From Mycogone perniciosa (taxonomy: Eukaryota; Ascomycota; Sordariomycetes; Hypocreales; Hypocreaceae), in contig JAOALB010000079.1 in the NCBI GenBank assembly GCA_025331125.1, forward strand, positions 1-64,000: a DNA stretch of 64,000 nt, given 5' to 3'. The translations under genes and the position numbers were made by a program. The notes below the pieces were generated by a model. That model did not search any database. It was given only the letters and a program-made list of their open reading frames with translations, and was not told the DNA's origin. Shown piece by piece: positions 23,901-35,030 of this stretch (positions are counted from its first letter, which is position 1; the number at the start of each line of letters is the position of its first letter).

Positions 23901-24770
23901 CTACCTAATCAGCCCAATCAAGCCCGAACCCGCCTGTTGATTCAAAAAAAAACGTGGCTACGTTCAAAGCGCCCCGAAAGCCGGCTTGAACAACAAACCC
24001 CTGCTCTGGGCGATACGGTTCTACACAATCTCGATCAATGTGACAGACTCAAACAACAATACAGCTTGAACTAGCCGTCCCAATGTCGACAATAAGACTG
24101 CTTCCGATATGTTCCAGATCGACCTGAACAACACGATCAAACAGGTCTGGACTGGTCCTATTGGGTCTGGGAGGCTAGATTAATAGCAGCTGTGCTAGAG
24201 AACTATACAGACTCAGGGTAGTGCTCTCTTTCCATTGCGTGGGCAATTGAGTCACAGTACCGTTCCCGCGTATCGTCTTTTCCTTCCCTATGGACCAGGC
24301 ACTAACCCGCAGGCTTATATACATAAATAACAACTCATTCATTGACACACAAAAAGGATCCAGTGCAGTTATCTATGACTTCACTCTGAACTATTAATTT
24401 TGGACCCTATGGTACTGGACGTCGACCGGCCTAATTTAGGGAAATCTCCATGCTTCAACACTGCTAAGCAACGTCTCAGATTTGCCCTTGACTACCAACA
24501 CTGAATGTTTCATTTATAAGCATAAGAGTGAGGATGCTGCTAATTGCATTTCTCAGCTCCATCAGCGTCAATCTACAGGATGAGAGACCCCTGGAACAAA
24601 CACAAGGTCGAATTCGGGACGTCGGGTCGTCGTGGGCAATTTCAATTTCTCACATTTTCTACAATCGGATACACATTTCCTTACAGGTCTTAGCCTTAAG
24701 ATACATCACAAAACCGACTCTGCATCCTGTCATACAGTGGATTTACTTCTTAATGTTACATACAACGAGT
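21000..24770. other. Gene-poor accessory DNA
   Basis: No gene is supported. Contents include motif copies at 21012-21020 and 22368-22378 and an 18-bp tandem duplication at 22591-22626. From about 23400 to 24190 there are scattered protein-like stretches interrupted by stops and frameshifts that may be a relic gene, but no family was recognised. Confidence 0.5.
22591..22626. repeat. 18-bp tandem duplication
   Basis: Two units (22591-22608 gcgcacaaaagtctcatc and 22609-22626 gcgcacaaacgtctcatc) differ at one base, followed by a partial third unit (gcacatcaaa). Confidence 0.85.
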
Positions 24771-24779
24771 TGGTTTAGT

Positions 24780-25040
24780 AATTTCCTACGTCGGTGCGTC
24801 AGGTTGTGGAAAGTCCACCATGATTTCTATGCTTGAAGACTTATACGATCCATCCAGTGGAAAATATTAATATTTCGCATAATTATTCGGCAAAGCCGAA
24901 TGCATCTTCGAATCTCCCAGTGAATGACTCCCCTCATCCAGCAAGACCCAACTCTCTCCCGAGACACGAGCAGCAAGAACAGCTCCCAGAATTGATAGTC
25001 CATCTGCGACGTCAATTTTGGATTCAGATTGAAGCTAGCC
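24780..25040 (+). pseudogene. ABCB-type transporter NBD relic
   Basis: The Walker A region is well kept (YVGASGCGKSTMISMLEDLY then DPSSGKY and a stop) at about 24787-24870. It is followed in another frame by a Q-loop-like LIQQDPTLSRD at 24933-24965, then back in the first frame by SATSILDSD at about 25003-25029, equivalent to the Walker B/D-loop DEATSALDSESE. The LSGGQ signature is missing or unreadable. The order matches one nucleotide-binding domain of a fungal MDR (ABCB) pump with deletions, frameshifts and stops. No transmembrane part was found nearby. Confidence 0.75.
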
Positions 25041-27707
25041 TTCTTGCCCCAAATGCATGAGATTTGGTATCCTTAACACCAGGTTGCCTCAAAAACTGCC
25101 GGCCCCAACTATCTAACGACTTGATACTATTTTAGATTAAATTCAAGAGCTGTGCTTTTAAATGGACCTACTACCCCACAGACCTTAGCGGTGAGTGTCA
25201 TAATGTTTGGGTGGATGTCTAATTACGACTTCGTATTAAGCCTTCTAGAGCGCCATTCTTAAGTTCTCGCCACGATTGGAGAGATATGTTCCCTGTTCAT
25301 GAGATGGATCGCGGCAAGCTATTACACCGCCCTCAATCTTTATATTGAAAACTTTAAAATTGTCATCTTACATCAATTAGGTCGTAACCGTTCACATTTG
25401 CTGATGCGTCAACTGGTACAGAACTTCTGAAGCCCTGTCCACACCACCAATACAGAATCTTGTTGGGATCACTTCTCTGCTTATTCTGAATGAGATTGCG
25501 TCTCAGCCATCATTTACACATGTGTTTGATGGGCTCGGCTACGCCTTTCATCTATTGGGCGCAATTGCCAGCACTGCCTCCTCCGAGACCCTTGCTGTGC
25601 GTGGGATGAGCGTATGAAATGAGATTCTACCCGTGGGAAGATGGGTGCCCAGTACGACTTTGCAGCATAGCTGAAGTTGTCAGCCTCACCACCTTGAGAC
25701 AGTTCACGGGTACTCCGTACTATTTGCGCCATTGTACAGGCCTTGTCAGTATTATCTGTATGAATTGTCGTTCTGGCCACAGACAACCTGGAGATTACAG
25801 AATGTCTCTTCTAAGAAGTTATAAATGAACAGGAATTACCCATTTGAATCAACGCAATATGCCTTCTCTTGTGAGTCATGGCTTGATGCTGTCCAGAAAT
25901 GGAGAAGGCTGGTGGATTGATGGGACCGCTCCGGGACCCACAGCCGGATCTACAAATAGTCAGGCTAGGCCAGGATCCCTCGCTAATAAATTAGGTGCCA
26001 GACATCGTATGTATTAGACAGGGGTCATCAACTTCAGACGTACTCCGTACCTTCGGCATGCTAATAGAATTCATGGCAAATCCTGCTTGTTGGCCAGGAC
26101 TCTGGAATCCAGAAAATACGACTTCTACCGCAGGTTCTTAAGCACCCATCCGCGAGGCTTAATAAATGGCTTTGCCAAGTCCCCCAGCCTTTGAAAGGAT
26201 TCTGAGACATCAGGACAGCACACGCAAAAGGAATTTCAGGTAGGAGTTTTGTCAGGATGAATGAACATCGGTGTCCAAAGTTCTACTACTATATCGGGGA
26301 AACGCCGAAGCCCTTGAATCCCAACAGCGGTGCAATCTATTCATAGATTCCTTGGAGGTCGTGGCCCGAAGTTATTCTTCAAATCTTCAGCTAGGTGGGT
26401 TCTAGTCGTGGCAACTTCAACGGCGTTGTGACAGCGGACGTCAAACAATGCATTGTGTCACTGTGATTGGATGTCTAGCGGCCCGCCACGATGAATTTAT
26501 TGAGAATCCGCTGAAAGACCCGTCTGCCTGACCTCGTATAGCCAAAAACGGACCCCAACAAGACCAAGAACAATCGGTACGTACGTAATAGGCTTCTCAC
26601 TACGAAGTAGCCTCATGCTGCATGTCATTTGACTCAGAAAAGAGGCACTTCTGGAGTAATATTGCAGATGGTGGCGACTATCAAAGGCTCAAAGAAGAAA
26701 AGCGCCGACGATCCGGAGGCTAAAACATATTGACCACGCCGCCTCCGGTGTCCGAGGTTCCGTACCTTTCCTCCGTGGCTTCGAAATGCCTATGTTTAGA
26801 TAATAGGGCTGAACTTTTGGGCTCTCATGTGTCCGATCCAGCTAATCAATCGGATTGCAACCCCGCGCCTTATTTCTCCGGCCTGGTATGGGTCGTGTCT
26901 TTTTGCTTTTTGCGCGGAAGAGGGTGGGTGGCTTCACGCTTCTCAGCCGTATGTCGCCTAAGCTGAGTCAATCCCTGGATGCAGAACACCCTAGGATTGG
27001 CTACGAACCGCACGCCAACACGATGTCGTTTGGAGGGTGTATTTTTGGAGACAGAGGCTGACTCGGTTTTCAATATTTTTCGTATTCTTTTCACATAGGA
27101 ATGATCTAGACTTGAGGCTGGCCACCGCCTCGTTGACGTGGTTATGAGAATCACCAAAGGTCCAATGTTGTAACACATTACCTGCATGAGCTGACATCAG
27201 AAATGTGTCTCTCCCCCCCTCACTGATGACTGACACTTTGCATAACTGTATGATGAAAGCTGGATTGATGGCATTACCCGATGCAGTTGACCGAATGAGC
27301 GGCGCCATAATAGGCTATGCCAAGAATATTGTGGCTTTCTAATGTAGGCAGAGATCAGGCGACAAGCTGGAAGCCTTTGACAAGTCTATTCCTCTCCGTA
27401 TACGGGCGCGAGGCTAGTCGTATTGCTGAAATATACGAGCCAGCGAGGCAGCCCCCTACGTCACCCTTGAGGATCCTCTGCCATTTTTGGTTATCACTGT
27501 CAACTTCTATTGTACTCTCTTCTATCTTCATGGTACTCTGTATGAATGATTTAAAGTATTTAAAGGACTACATCTCTCCCTCGATAACCAACTTCTCTCT
27601 CACCACCAGCATCTCAAGCATTCAGCTCGCTACAACACACAGACTCTTAACTCGAATCTAATACATTCGACTCCATTCGCTTCAAACCGCCTTTTACAAC
27701 CGCCAAC
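25041..27707. other. Intergenic, no supported gene
   Basis: This long stretch has no recognisable gene. It carries motif copies at 25710-25720 and 26040-26050. The open frame at 27317-27661 (+) is the upstream region of the secreted-protein gene at 27708 and lacks family features. Confidence 0.5.
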
Positions 27708-28008
27708 ATGAAGTTCATCATCGCTCTCACTCCCCTCGTCGCCCTCGCCTCTGCCTACCCTCCCCCAGGCTGCAAGCCCGCTACCTACTCTTGCTTGCCC
27801 AATGGTGGCGGCTGGCAGGTCTGCAACACCCAGGGTCAATGGGTCGTAAGTCATTCACAAGACCAGACAATAAAGTCGAAGAGAAGATATTCTGACAAAC
27901 ATTGTTCACTTCCAGTTCGCTGGCAACTGCCCCCCCAAGACCATCTGCAAGTTCTTCCCACCCAGCCAGAGCCCCTACTGCGTTCCCCCCAACTTCCAAA
28001 TCCAGTAA
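27708..28008 (+). CDS. Small secreted six-cysteine protein
   Basis: Two exons (27708-27845 and 27916-28008) encode 76 aa, with a GTAAGT...TTCCAG intron of 70 nt. The signal peptide is MKFIIALTPLVALASA, followed by a compact mature protein with six cysteines (GCKPATYSC, QVCN, NCPP, ICKF, YCVPP), enough for three disulphides. Similar very small secreted proteins with a C-K-P-A-T-Y-x-C start are widespread, uncharacterised products in Aspergillus and relatives. A role at the cell surface or in the surroundings is inferred only from secretion. Proline and glycine are abundant. Confidence 0.85.
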
Positions 28009-29207
28009 ATGGATTCTAGGATTCGTCATCAGAAGGCTGCTCTCCGTTGGTTGAATTGGGTGGAATTCTCTCCTTAATGAGTTAATGAAGGGTATGCGGA
28101 ATGTGGGTGGCGATCAGCCTGATATGGCCCTTGTGGTCACAAACTTTTGTGCTTGGTGGATCTTTTCCTCGGGATTCATAAGCATCTGTCACTCCTTGAG
28201 ATTCATTACATATATACTGGCCAAATAAATCAAGACATGCATGCAAATACCATCGGCCTCCTGAACGTGCTCCAGAGCTTAGATCTCGGGTTTCTCAATT
28301 TGACGACCGGTGTAAACGATTTAGTTGGCTTGCTCATTGCATATGGTGGAGAAGTTCTCTCTTTAAAAATCTGGTTTCAGATTTACTGGTAATGACAAAT
28401 ATGTAACAAAGCAAGGATAGTTAATACTAATGGTTATGCCAAGTTGGGTTTCCACAGGTTTGATTTTATTTCGTTTAATATTGACTATCAGACCGTTCAT
28501 TTCTTCTTTGGTAGCATGTGTATTTTTTTTTAAATTTTCACTGTATTTTCCACAACATTAATCGCCCCTTCAATGTCATCATTTCCGTGGCACATCTCTC
28601 CTCTCCCGTTAGCTTTGCCGTCAGTCATCACTGCAGATCAGATCTTCGCTCATACCTACTCAAATTTGATGGCTGCATATGCGGCGGGTTTTTCACTTTT
28701 TATATACCGCTGATTAATCCTTTTCCCTATCCGCCCTTCATCGGCTTCCTATTTAAAGTCTGGAGTTGAAAGACGCTACATATGGGTGCTTGATCGCCTG
28801 GTTGTCGCAAAAGTCCAGGCGCTTATTTTTTTTCGGAAATTACCGTCGACAGTATTTTCTGGTATAATCCCAATGTATCAATGGGTTAGAATATTCATTC
28901 CAACAGAGTTCTGACCCTATCCACCTAGGTATTTAAAGATGTTCGGTTTCAGCGTTCTTGAACGTTTAGTCAGTCACGTGTAAAGTCATGTGGAGCCGAC
29001 TTTGTTTCGCTGCATGCCCATTTTGAATGGCCGGAACAATAGGCCTCCGAAGCGCATGGTGGGGTAAAGTGAGTCAACATCCCACCTGCCGACATCCCAC
29101 CTTGCATTTCGCAATCTTCAGATTGACGATTCGGTTATATCTCTCAGGGACGCCCATTGTTTCTTGGGGACTATCATTTATTTCCCTCTTGGGAGCCAAC
29201 TGTCACC
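28009..29207. other. Intergenic
   Basis: No gene was recognised. The stretch has moderate AT content and contains the upstream region of the tyrosyl-tRNA synthetase gene. Confidence 0.5.
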
Positions 29208-30620
29208 ATGGCTCTCGACGCGAAAGAGAGATTCGCGCTCATCAGCGAAAACCTTGCCGAGGTTCTGAATCCCGAGTTGATTGAGAGCATCTTGGCCGAA
29301 GGGCGGAACCCAAAGGTTTACTGGGGTAACAATTGCTTCCACCTCGCTCTAGCCAGGATTTGAGTTAACGGATTCTTCTTTGTACTGCGCAGGTACCGCC
29401 ACGACGGGCCGACCCCATGTTGGCTACTATGTCCCAGCCTTGAAAATCGCACAACTCCTCGCGGCCGGTTGCCATGTAGTCGTTTTACTAGCCGACATTC
29501 ACGGGTTCCTAGACAACCTCAAGGCGCCGCTTGAGCTTGTTGAGAGTCGGGCGGTCTATTACCGATTGGTTATAAAGGCAATATTGGAGTCTGTAGGCGT
29601 GCCCACCGAGCGGCTCGAGTTTGTTCTCGGCAGTTCCTACCAGAAGAGTCCCGAATATGTAATGGACGTTTATCGGATGTCGTCCTTGATATCAGAGCAT
29701 GACGCAAAAAGGGCGGGTGCAGAAGTTGTCAAACAATCGGACAATGCGCCCTTGAGCGGCCTCCTCTACCCCATCCTCCAAGTCCTCGACGAAGAGCATC
29801 TTGATGTTGATGCTCAGTTAGGAGGTATGTCTCGATGCCAGGCATGATTGGATCTTGCTAATTCAAGTCAGGTGTTGACCAGAGGAAACTATTTATCGCC
29901 GCAAAGGATTGGTTACCTAAACTTGGATATCGGCAGGTAAGATGGCAGCAATTCGGGTGACCATCACAAGCTCACAGATCTCCAGCGCGCGCATCTCATC
30001 AACCCCATGATTGCTGGTCTCCGTGGCAGCAAGATGAGCTCCAGTGACCCAGGTAATTTTATCCCAGATGCGTGTGTCGCCAATGAATTCATGTGCTAAG
30101 AATGATCAGACAGCAAGATCGACCTCCTCGACTCTCACGACGCCGTAACCAAGAAGATTCGCAAAGCAGAGTCGGTTCCTCAGGTTGTTGACGGAAACGG
30201 TGTTCTCGCATTGGTTGAATCTATTCTGCTTCCGGCCGCCGCTCTCAAGGGCTCCAAAGAATTCCGAGTCGAACGCCGAGATGGATTGGAGCCATTGATC
30301 TACACTGACATCAAGAAGATCCATGAAGATTACACAAACGACATTGTATGTAATTACTTGATGGGACTTTTATGATCTACCGCATGCTAACCACATCCCA
30401 GTTAACACCTCAATTGCTCAAGCCTGCAGTGTCAGCTGCTCTTAGCAATCTCATGGCTCCCATCCAGGAAGCGTACCAAGCATCGAAGGAATGGCAGGAC
30501 ATCACATTGAAGGCCTACCCACCCCCGGTCGCGGAGAAGAAGCAGAAGAAAGTCAAAGACAAGGGCACTCGCCACCCCGGTAATAAGAATGTAGAGGGTG
30601 AGGGCCAAACAACGCAGTAG
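29208..30620 (+). CDS. Tyrosyl-tRNA synthetase, cytosolic type
   Basis: Six exons (29208-29325, 29393-29824, 29872-29936, 29986-30052, 30110-30345, 30402-30620) join exactly in frame to 378 aa. The protein charges tRNA-Tyr with tyrosine using ATP. The class I signatures are present: GRPHVGYYVPALK (HIGH-type) and GSKMSSSDPDSK (KMSKS-type). The eukaryotic/archaeal TyrRS core ADIHGFLDNLKAP, SGLLYP, VDAQLGGVDQRK and AHLINPMI is clear. The tail is lysine-rich (PVAEKKQKKVKDKG). Substitutions are visible at positions usually conserved in fungal TyrRS: YPILQVLDEEH where relatives have YPGLQALDEQY, and AQLGG for AQFGG. It therefore looks like a divergent, possibly additional copy. Whether another TyrRS exists elsewhere cannot be seen from this window. 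Confidence 0.95.
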
Positions 30621-32920
30621 ATCTAGAAGGTCCTTGGAGAAAGTGCAGATGGGATGCTTGGATAGCTGGAGCTCAAAGCAAAGCACACTCTCACAAGCGG
30701 CCAGGTGGGAACACCAGGATACGGCATACTCATTATCCCAGTCCATGTCTCTGTTGTCGCACTAGTGTTATACTGTTACTTATCACTAGCTGCATCTCAG
30801 CCGACTCCTTCGGCTCTCGGGCCACTGCTCCAGTCCTCAACACACATAGCATACCTCAACTAAGCTGGGTCCCAAGGCCGCGGGCGAGTCGCAAACCAAC
30901 CAGTGCTCAAGCATTTCGTATTTTCTGAAATCCCAAGCAATCGATTCATCGATGCGCATGTTGCCTCGCGCGACTCAGCCCAAAGACATGAATCAGTCTT
31001 CGAAAATAGGTACCTGATTGGATATGTTCCTATGCATGGTTGACATGTAGCGTGCACACCAGTCTAGTTCGGGAGTACTGTCGGATTTTGCGCCTCAGCT
31101 CTACTCCCTAGCTCCTTGCCACCACATTCCTGGTCAACAATGACTGGCTAGAATTAATAGAATCCGACGGGTACTTCTGAATGGCACTCGGTGTATCGGC
31201 AGCAGGTCTCTCGTATCGTGGATACGTAGCGCTTTGACCATTCCGGGTCCAAGCAAGCTGAAAGTTGGAGTTGTTGTTCTATTTTTAGCGAATTGAGAAG
31301 AGATTCTGGTTGAAAGTCGTCAAGTCAAGATCGTATTACTTGATGTTGTAGAGTTTTAGTGTGATCTTGGTCGGTGGTGATGGTACTTCAAGCTTCGGGC
31401 CATCATGTCCGACGTGATTGGGGATTCCGACACATGATATGCACCCTTCATTTATACTTTTTCCATGCAGACTTTCGGCGAAGATCTTTGGAACTGTGTT
31501 GAGTATCATCCGGACTTTGCTATAAGCCACGCTCGACTCTTTTTATGGAGAATGGCTTCCGACTAGCGAGCGGAACGGAAGGGCCTGCGGAGCATCGGCA
31601 CGCCGGTGACCCGCTTCTCCGTGCTGGGGATAGCCCCGATAGTCCGATGCAGTAACAAGACTGCTGGTAGTCTTTCGGCAATGTTTTAGTAGCTTTGTTG
31701 CGGTGCTTCTGTCATCTTCTTTCACACTCTTGTTCCTATTAAAACGTCGTTGGTATAGAAGCCTTAATTGCTCAATCCGTCCTTAAGTCTCCTTCGTCAA
31801 TGCGCCTCTCGTTCCTTGGTGTTGTTCGAGAAACAGCATCCAAATGTCTTCCCTACGCCGACAGTTTTCCCAATCCTGAGGCTAGAAGAACGGGAAAAGG
31901 GGCCTAGTTGGTTGAGATTTATCCGGAAATTCTCGCAGCACGATCGCCTCTTGTGTCTTTCTCGTTGATGAACAAGGGCTAACGCAATCTAGAAACAACA
32001 GAGAGTTACACGCCTTTCGTGTCATTCAGAATTCGAGGCACAATACTATTACCGTCTAAATAAAACTTCAGGTCCACAATCCTCCAACACGGCATCAACT
32101 TTTCTCAGGGCTTCACCGTCTTCATAGGGACTCTGCAGGCAGGGCGGTTGCTTTAGCACGAAGCGGTGATCCTGACCGAGTCCGCAGCATCGCAGTCATG
32201 ATGGCCAGCAAAGTTGGGCAGACAGACAGGTTAATATCTTGCCACATATTACCAAAAAGCTGCCAGCACGGCCATTCTGCACGGCCTCCAATCCCCCATT
32301 CCTCTTCAGCGTGGTGACCATCTTCACTGTCCCAATTTTTTGGCTTCCAGACCCGGTACAAAGTTATGCAAATGTTTCACTTTTTGAACGCAAACGCGCA
32401 AACCCTGGTCTCGGTACCTCAAAATGGGTGCCAATCGAGTGTGTCGGAGGGAATACTTAACCCTGAGGCTCAGCTCATGCATGAAGCACAGGGGTGCGGT
32501 TGTGATGGACTGGGATGCCTCAGAGAAGCAGACACAGCAAACGCAACGTAACTGGGGAAAAAAGCTTGAGGAGAACAGATTACAAGGACCGATTCTGAAA
32601 TATGAAACTAAAAATGACGAAAAAAAGTCGAATTGCGATTGAAGATTGCGGTGTAATGATGCCCTGACTGGTGTCCTGACTGTGCTGCGGGTGGGATCTG
32701 ATTGGATCACCGCAAAGGCGTCAAGTGCAGTGTGCGTGAGCGGTCCCCCCATTAAATTCAATGCCGCCTTTTCAGCAACAGTTGAAACCATCCATCATCT
32801 TTCATCAATAATCGTACGCATTAGATTGAACACGATCTCACAAGAGGTGCCATTGTCCGCGTGTCTGAACATATCTATTTACCCACTGTGCTGCCTCGCG
32901 TCAGCTTGTGTCCAGGTCTC
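30621..32920. other. Intergenic, 2.3 kb
   Basis: No gene is supported. A GC-rich patch with the core gcggagcatcggc lies at about 31555-31650. Open frames such as 32324-32791 (-) have no family features. The last part is the upstream region of the C2H2 gene. Confidence 0.5.
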
Positions 32921-35030
32921 ATGCTTCCCCAGATCGATACCAGCGATCAACGACTGGAAGAATGGTCCCAGGGAGCTACCAGGTCTACCGTCGGCCATGA
33001 TGAAGGAACAGATGGGCTTCCATGCATTTTTGCATTTGCAGGCTGCACCTCGGCTTTTCCGACCAAGCAAGATTGGAAGAACCACGTTTATTCCGACCAT
33101 ATCGGACTGCAGTACCGGATATGCACACGAGACGCCTGCGGGTTGATATTGCACGACAGTGATGCACATGGTGGAAGTCAAGCAGCAGCACAGTCGCTTT
33201 CCGGTTGCAAAAACCAGGAACTATCTAACAACCCAAAAGACGCATCACCAAAACAGCCTCGTGGACCTGTGTTTCGATGCAATGAGTACACTGAACATCT
33301 CCTGAACTGCTCAGAAGAACCCTTGATGAGTCTCCACGTGGAGAACGAATTGCAAAAAGCCCTCGCTCATAAAAATCTACCCCAACGGAACTACAAAGGC
33401 CCTCGGCTTCCGGCCTACCTGCCATGTCCAGTGCCTGGGTGTTCAGCTGACTTTCGTGGCACTGAGGCTTTGGAACTATGGGTGGATCATCTCGGGCAAC
33501 ATTTAGAACAGATCGCGACCGGTGGTGATCCAAGTTTCAGTATTGAAGGTCTTGAATACGACGAAACCTTCACTCAGTGGGCCATGAGTCCTGGGGTTGC
33601 AATCATACATGAGTCCGAGGCTGAGTCTGAGAAAAGATGGACGCTATGCCGTCAACTTGATTCTAAACCCCCCTTATCTGTGAAAGACAGTACGTATGGC
33701 AGCTCAGGGCCTACCAATAGTCTTGCAGGCCGCCGTTATCCCGATTCGGTTCGTCCGTCTAATGCGTCCGTTCTCTCGAGTTCCGAAGACCATCTTCGTC
33801 TGACTATTTGCGATCCTGGTGCTGGTACCAGCAATCCCACTCGTTTGGTACCAATCTGGCGCGATATGAAAACCATTAGTCTAGATCTCATGGCTGGCAT
33901 GGGGGGCTGTTTCTCGCATGCAGGGTCAACTGCCAGCGACACTAACTTGGCATCACCCGTTCCGAGAATCGTCGGCGACATAACCTCAGAAATAGAATTG
34001 ACCCGAACATTTGTGCGTCGTTTGTTCATCGACGAAGTTGCCCAATTTACCACAAACTGGTTCAGGGCCTGGCTCAACAGTAGATTTGGTATTGAGAGCA
34101 TCCAGGCCCTCGAGGACCAAGAATCTGGAGACTGTTCAGGCGCCTCTAACAGTAACTCGGGCACTGGAAGCTCAAACCGGAAGAGTGCGCTGCTGAAGGC
34201 GGAGGTGATGGACATCGCAAGCGGCAGAGGGGTGAGGAGCGTGGCGAGCGTGACGAAGGGGGCGAGAAAAGCGCTGGTGACGGTGGTGACCAGAGCGACT
34301 GGGGAAATCCTATTGACAAAGATCCTCAAGCTGCAGGGTCGCGCTTCGTCTGTCCCTTTTTTAAACGCGATCGGGTAAAATATGGACAGCCTCGATGGAA
34401 GAGTTGTGCCTATCCGGGTTGGACGTCCATTCCTAGACTCAAGTCAGTAACTTGCTTTCCCCATTTTCGAAATTGAGAGTCGACAATTCTAACGTGACGC
34501 AGAGAACATTTATTTCGTCGTCACAAGCTCCCAAGATACCAGTGCGGTCGATGCTTCGGAGACATGAAAAACGCAGATGGCCTTTTGCGCCATCAAAGAC
34601 AATTGTCGCCATGTCCGGTATTTTCGTCACCCTCTCAGGATGGCATCACATTGATTCAGGAAGTTGAATTGAAGTCCCGATCCCGGACGATCAGTTCATG
34701 TCGCGAGGCTGAATGGAAGCGGATATACAAAATCTTGTTTCCTCAAGACACGAACATCCCAGAACCATGTGCGTACTCCCAACATTAGACGGGACCGATG
34801 AGATATTGACGATTGTATTTGAAGATTATGATAACCTGATAGACGACCATTCTGATATCATGGAGGGGTTTTGGATCGCTGTTTCAGATGACCTTCCCAC
34901 CTTGGTCCAAAGGGTCTTGACTTCCACTTCCTATGGTAATCTCAGTGAGATGGAGAGCGCGCTTACCAAAGCAATCCTGAGCCTTCTACAAAGCACTTAC
35001 GTGGACATACTCACGGGAAATCAGGTTTAG
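32921..35030 (+). pseudogene. C2H2-type zinc-finger gene with frameshift
   Basis: The first frame runs from ATG 32921 through finger-like parts (CIFAFAGC then HVYSDH; LPCPVPGCSADF then HLGQHLE) and a long Ser-rich linker. Near 34150-34205 the coding signal moves to another frame (GHRKRQRGEE, SDWGNPIDKD, FVCPFFKRD, CAYPGW). After an intron at 34443-34502 it reads KEHLFRRHKLPRYQCGRCF and IYKILFPQDT, and after a second at 34769-34824 it ends at 35030. The last part resembles a fungal family with KEHLxRRH and RCxxCF motifs. Both introns keep frame, so only the shift near 34.18 kb breaks the gene. An atypical intron (donor in ttt-ggtattg, acceptor aag) could also restore the frame. A nuclear, nucleic-acid-binding role is inferred. 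Confidence 0.65.

Noticed and set aside
27317..27661. 114-residue open frame before the six-cysteine protein
   Set aside because: Looks like promoter and leader sequence of the gene at 27708. No homologue recognised.
32324..32791. 155-residue minus-strand open frame upstream of the C2H2 gene
   Set aside because: No recognisable motif or membrane/signal pattern. Likely chance.
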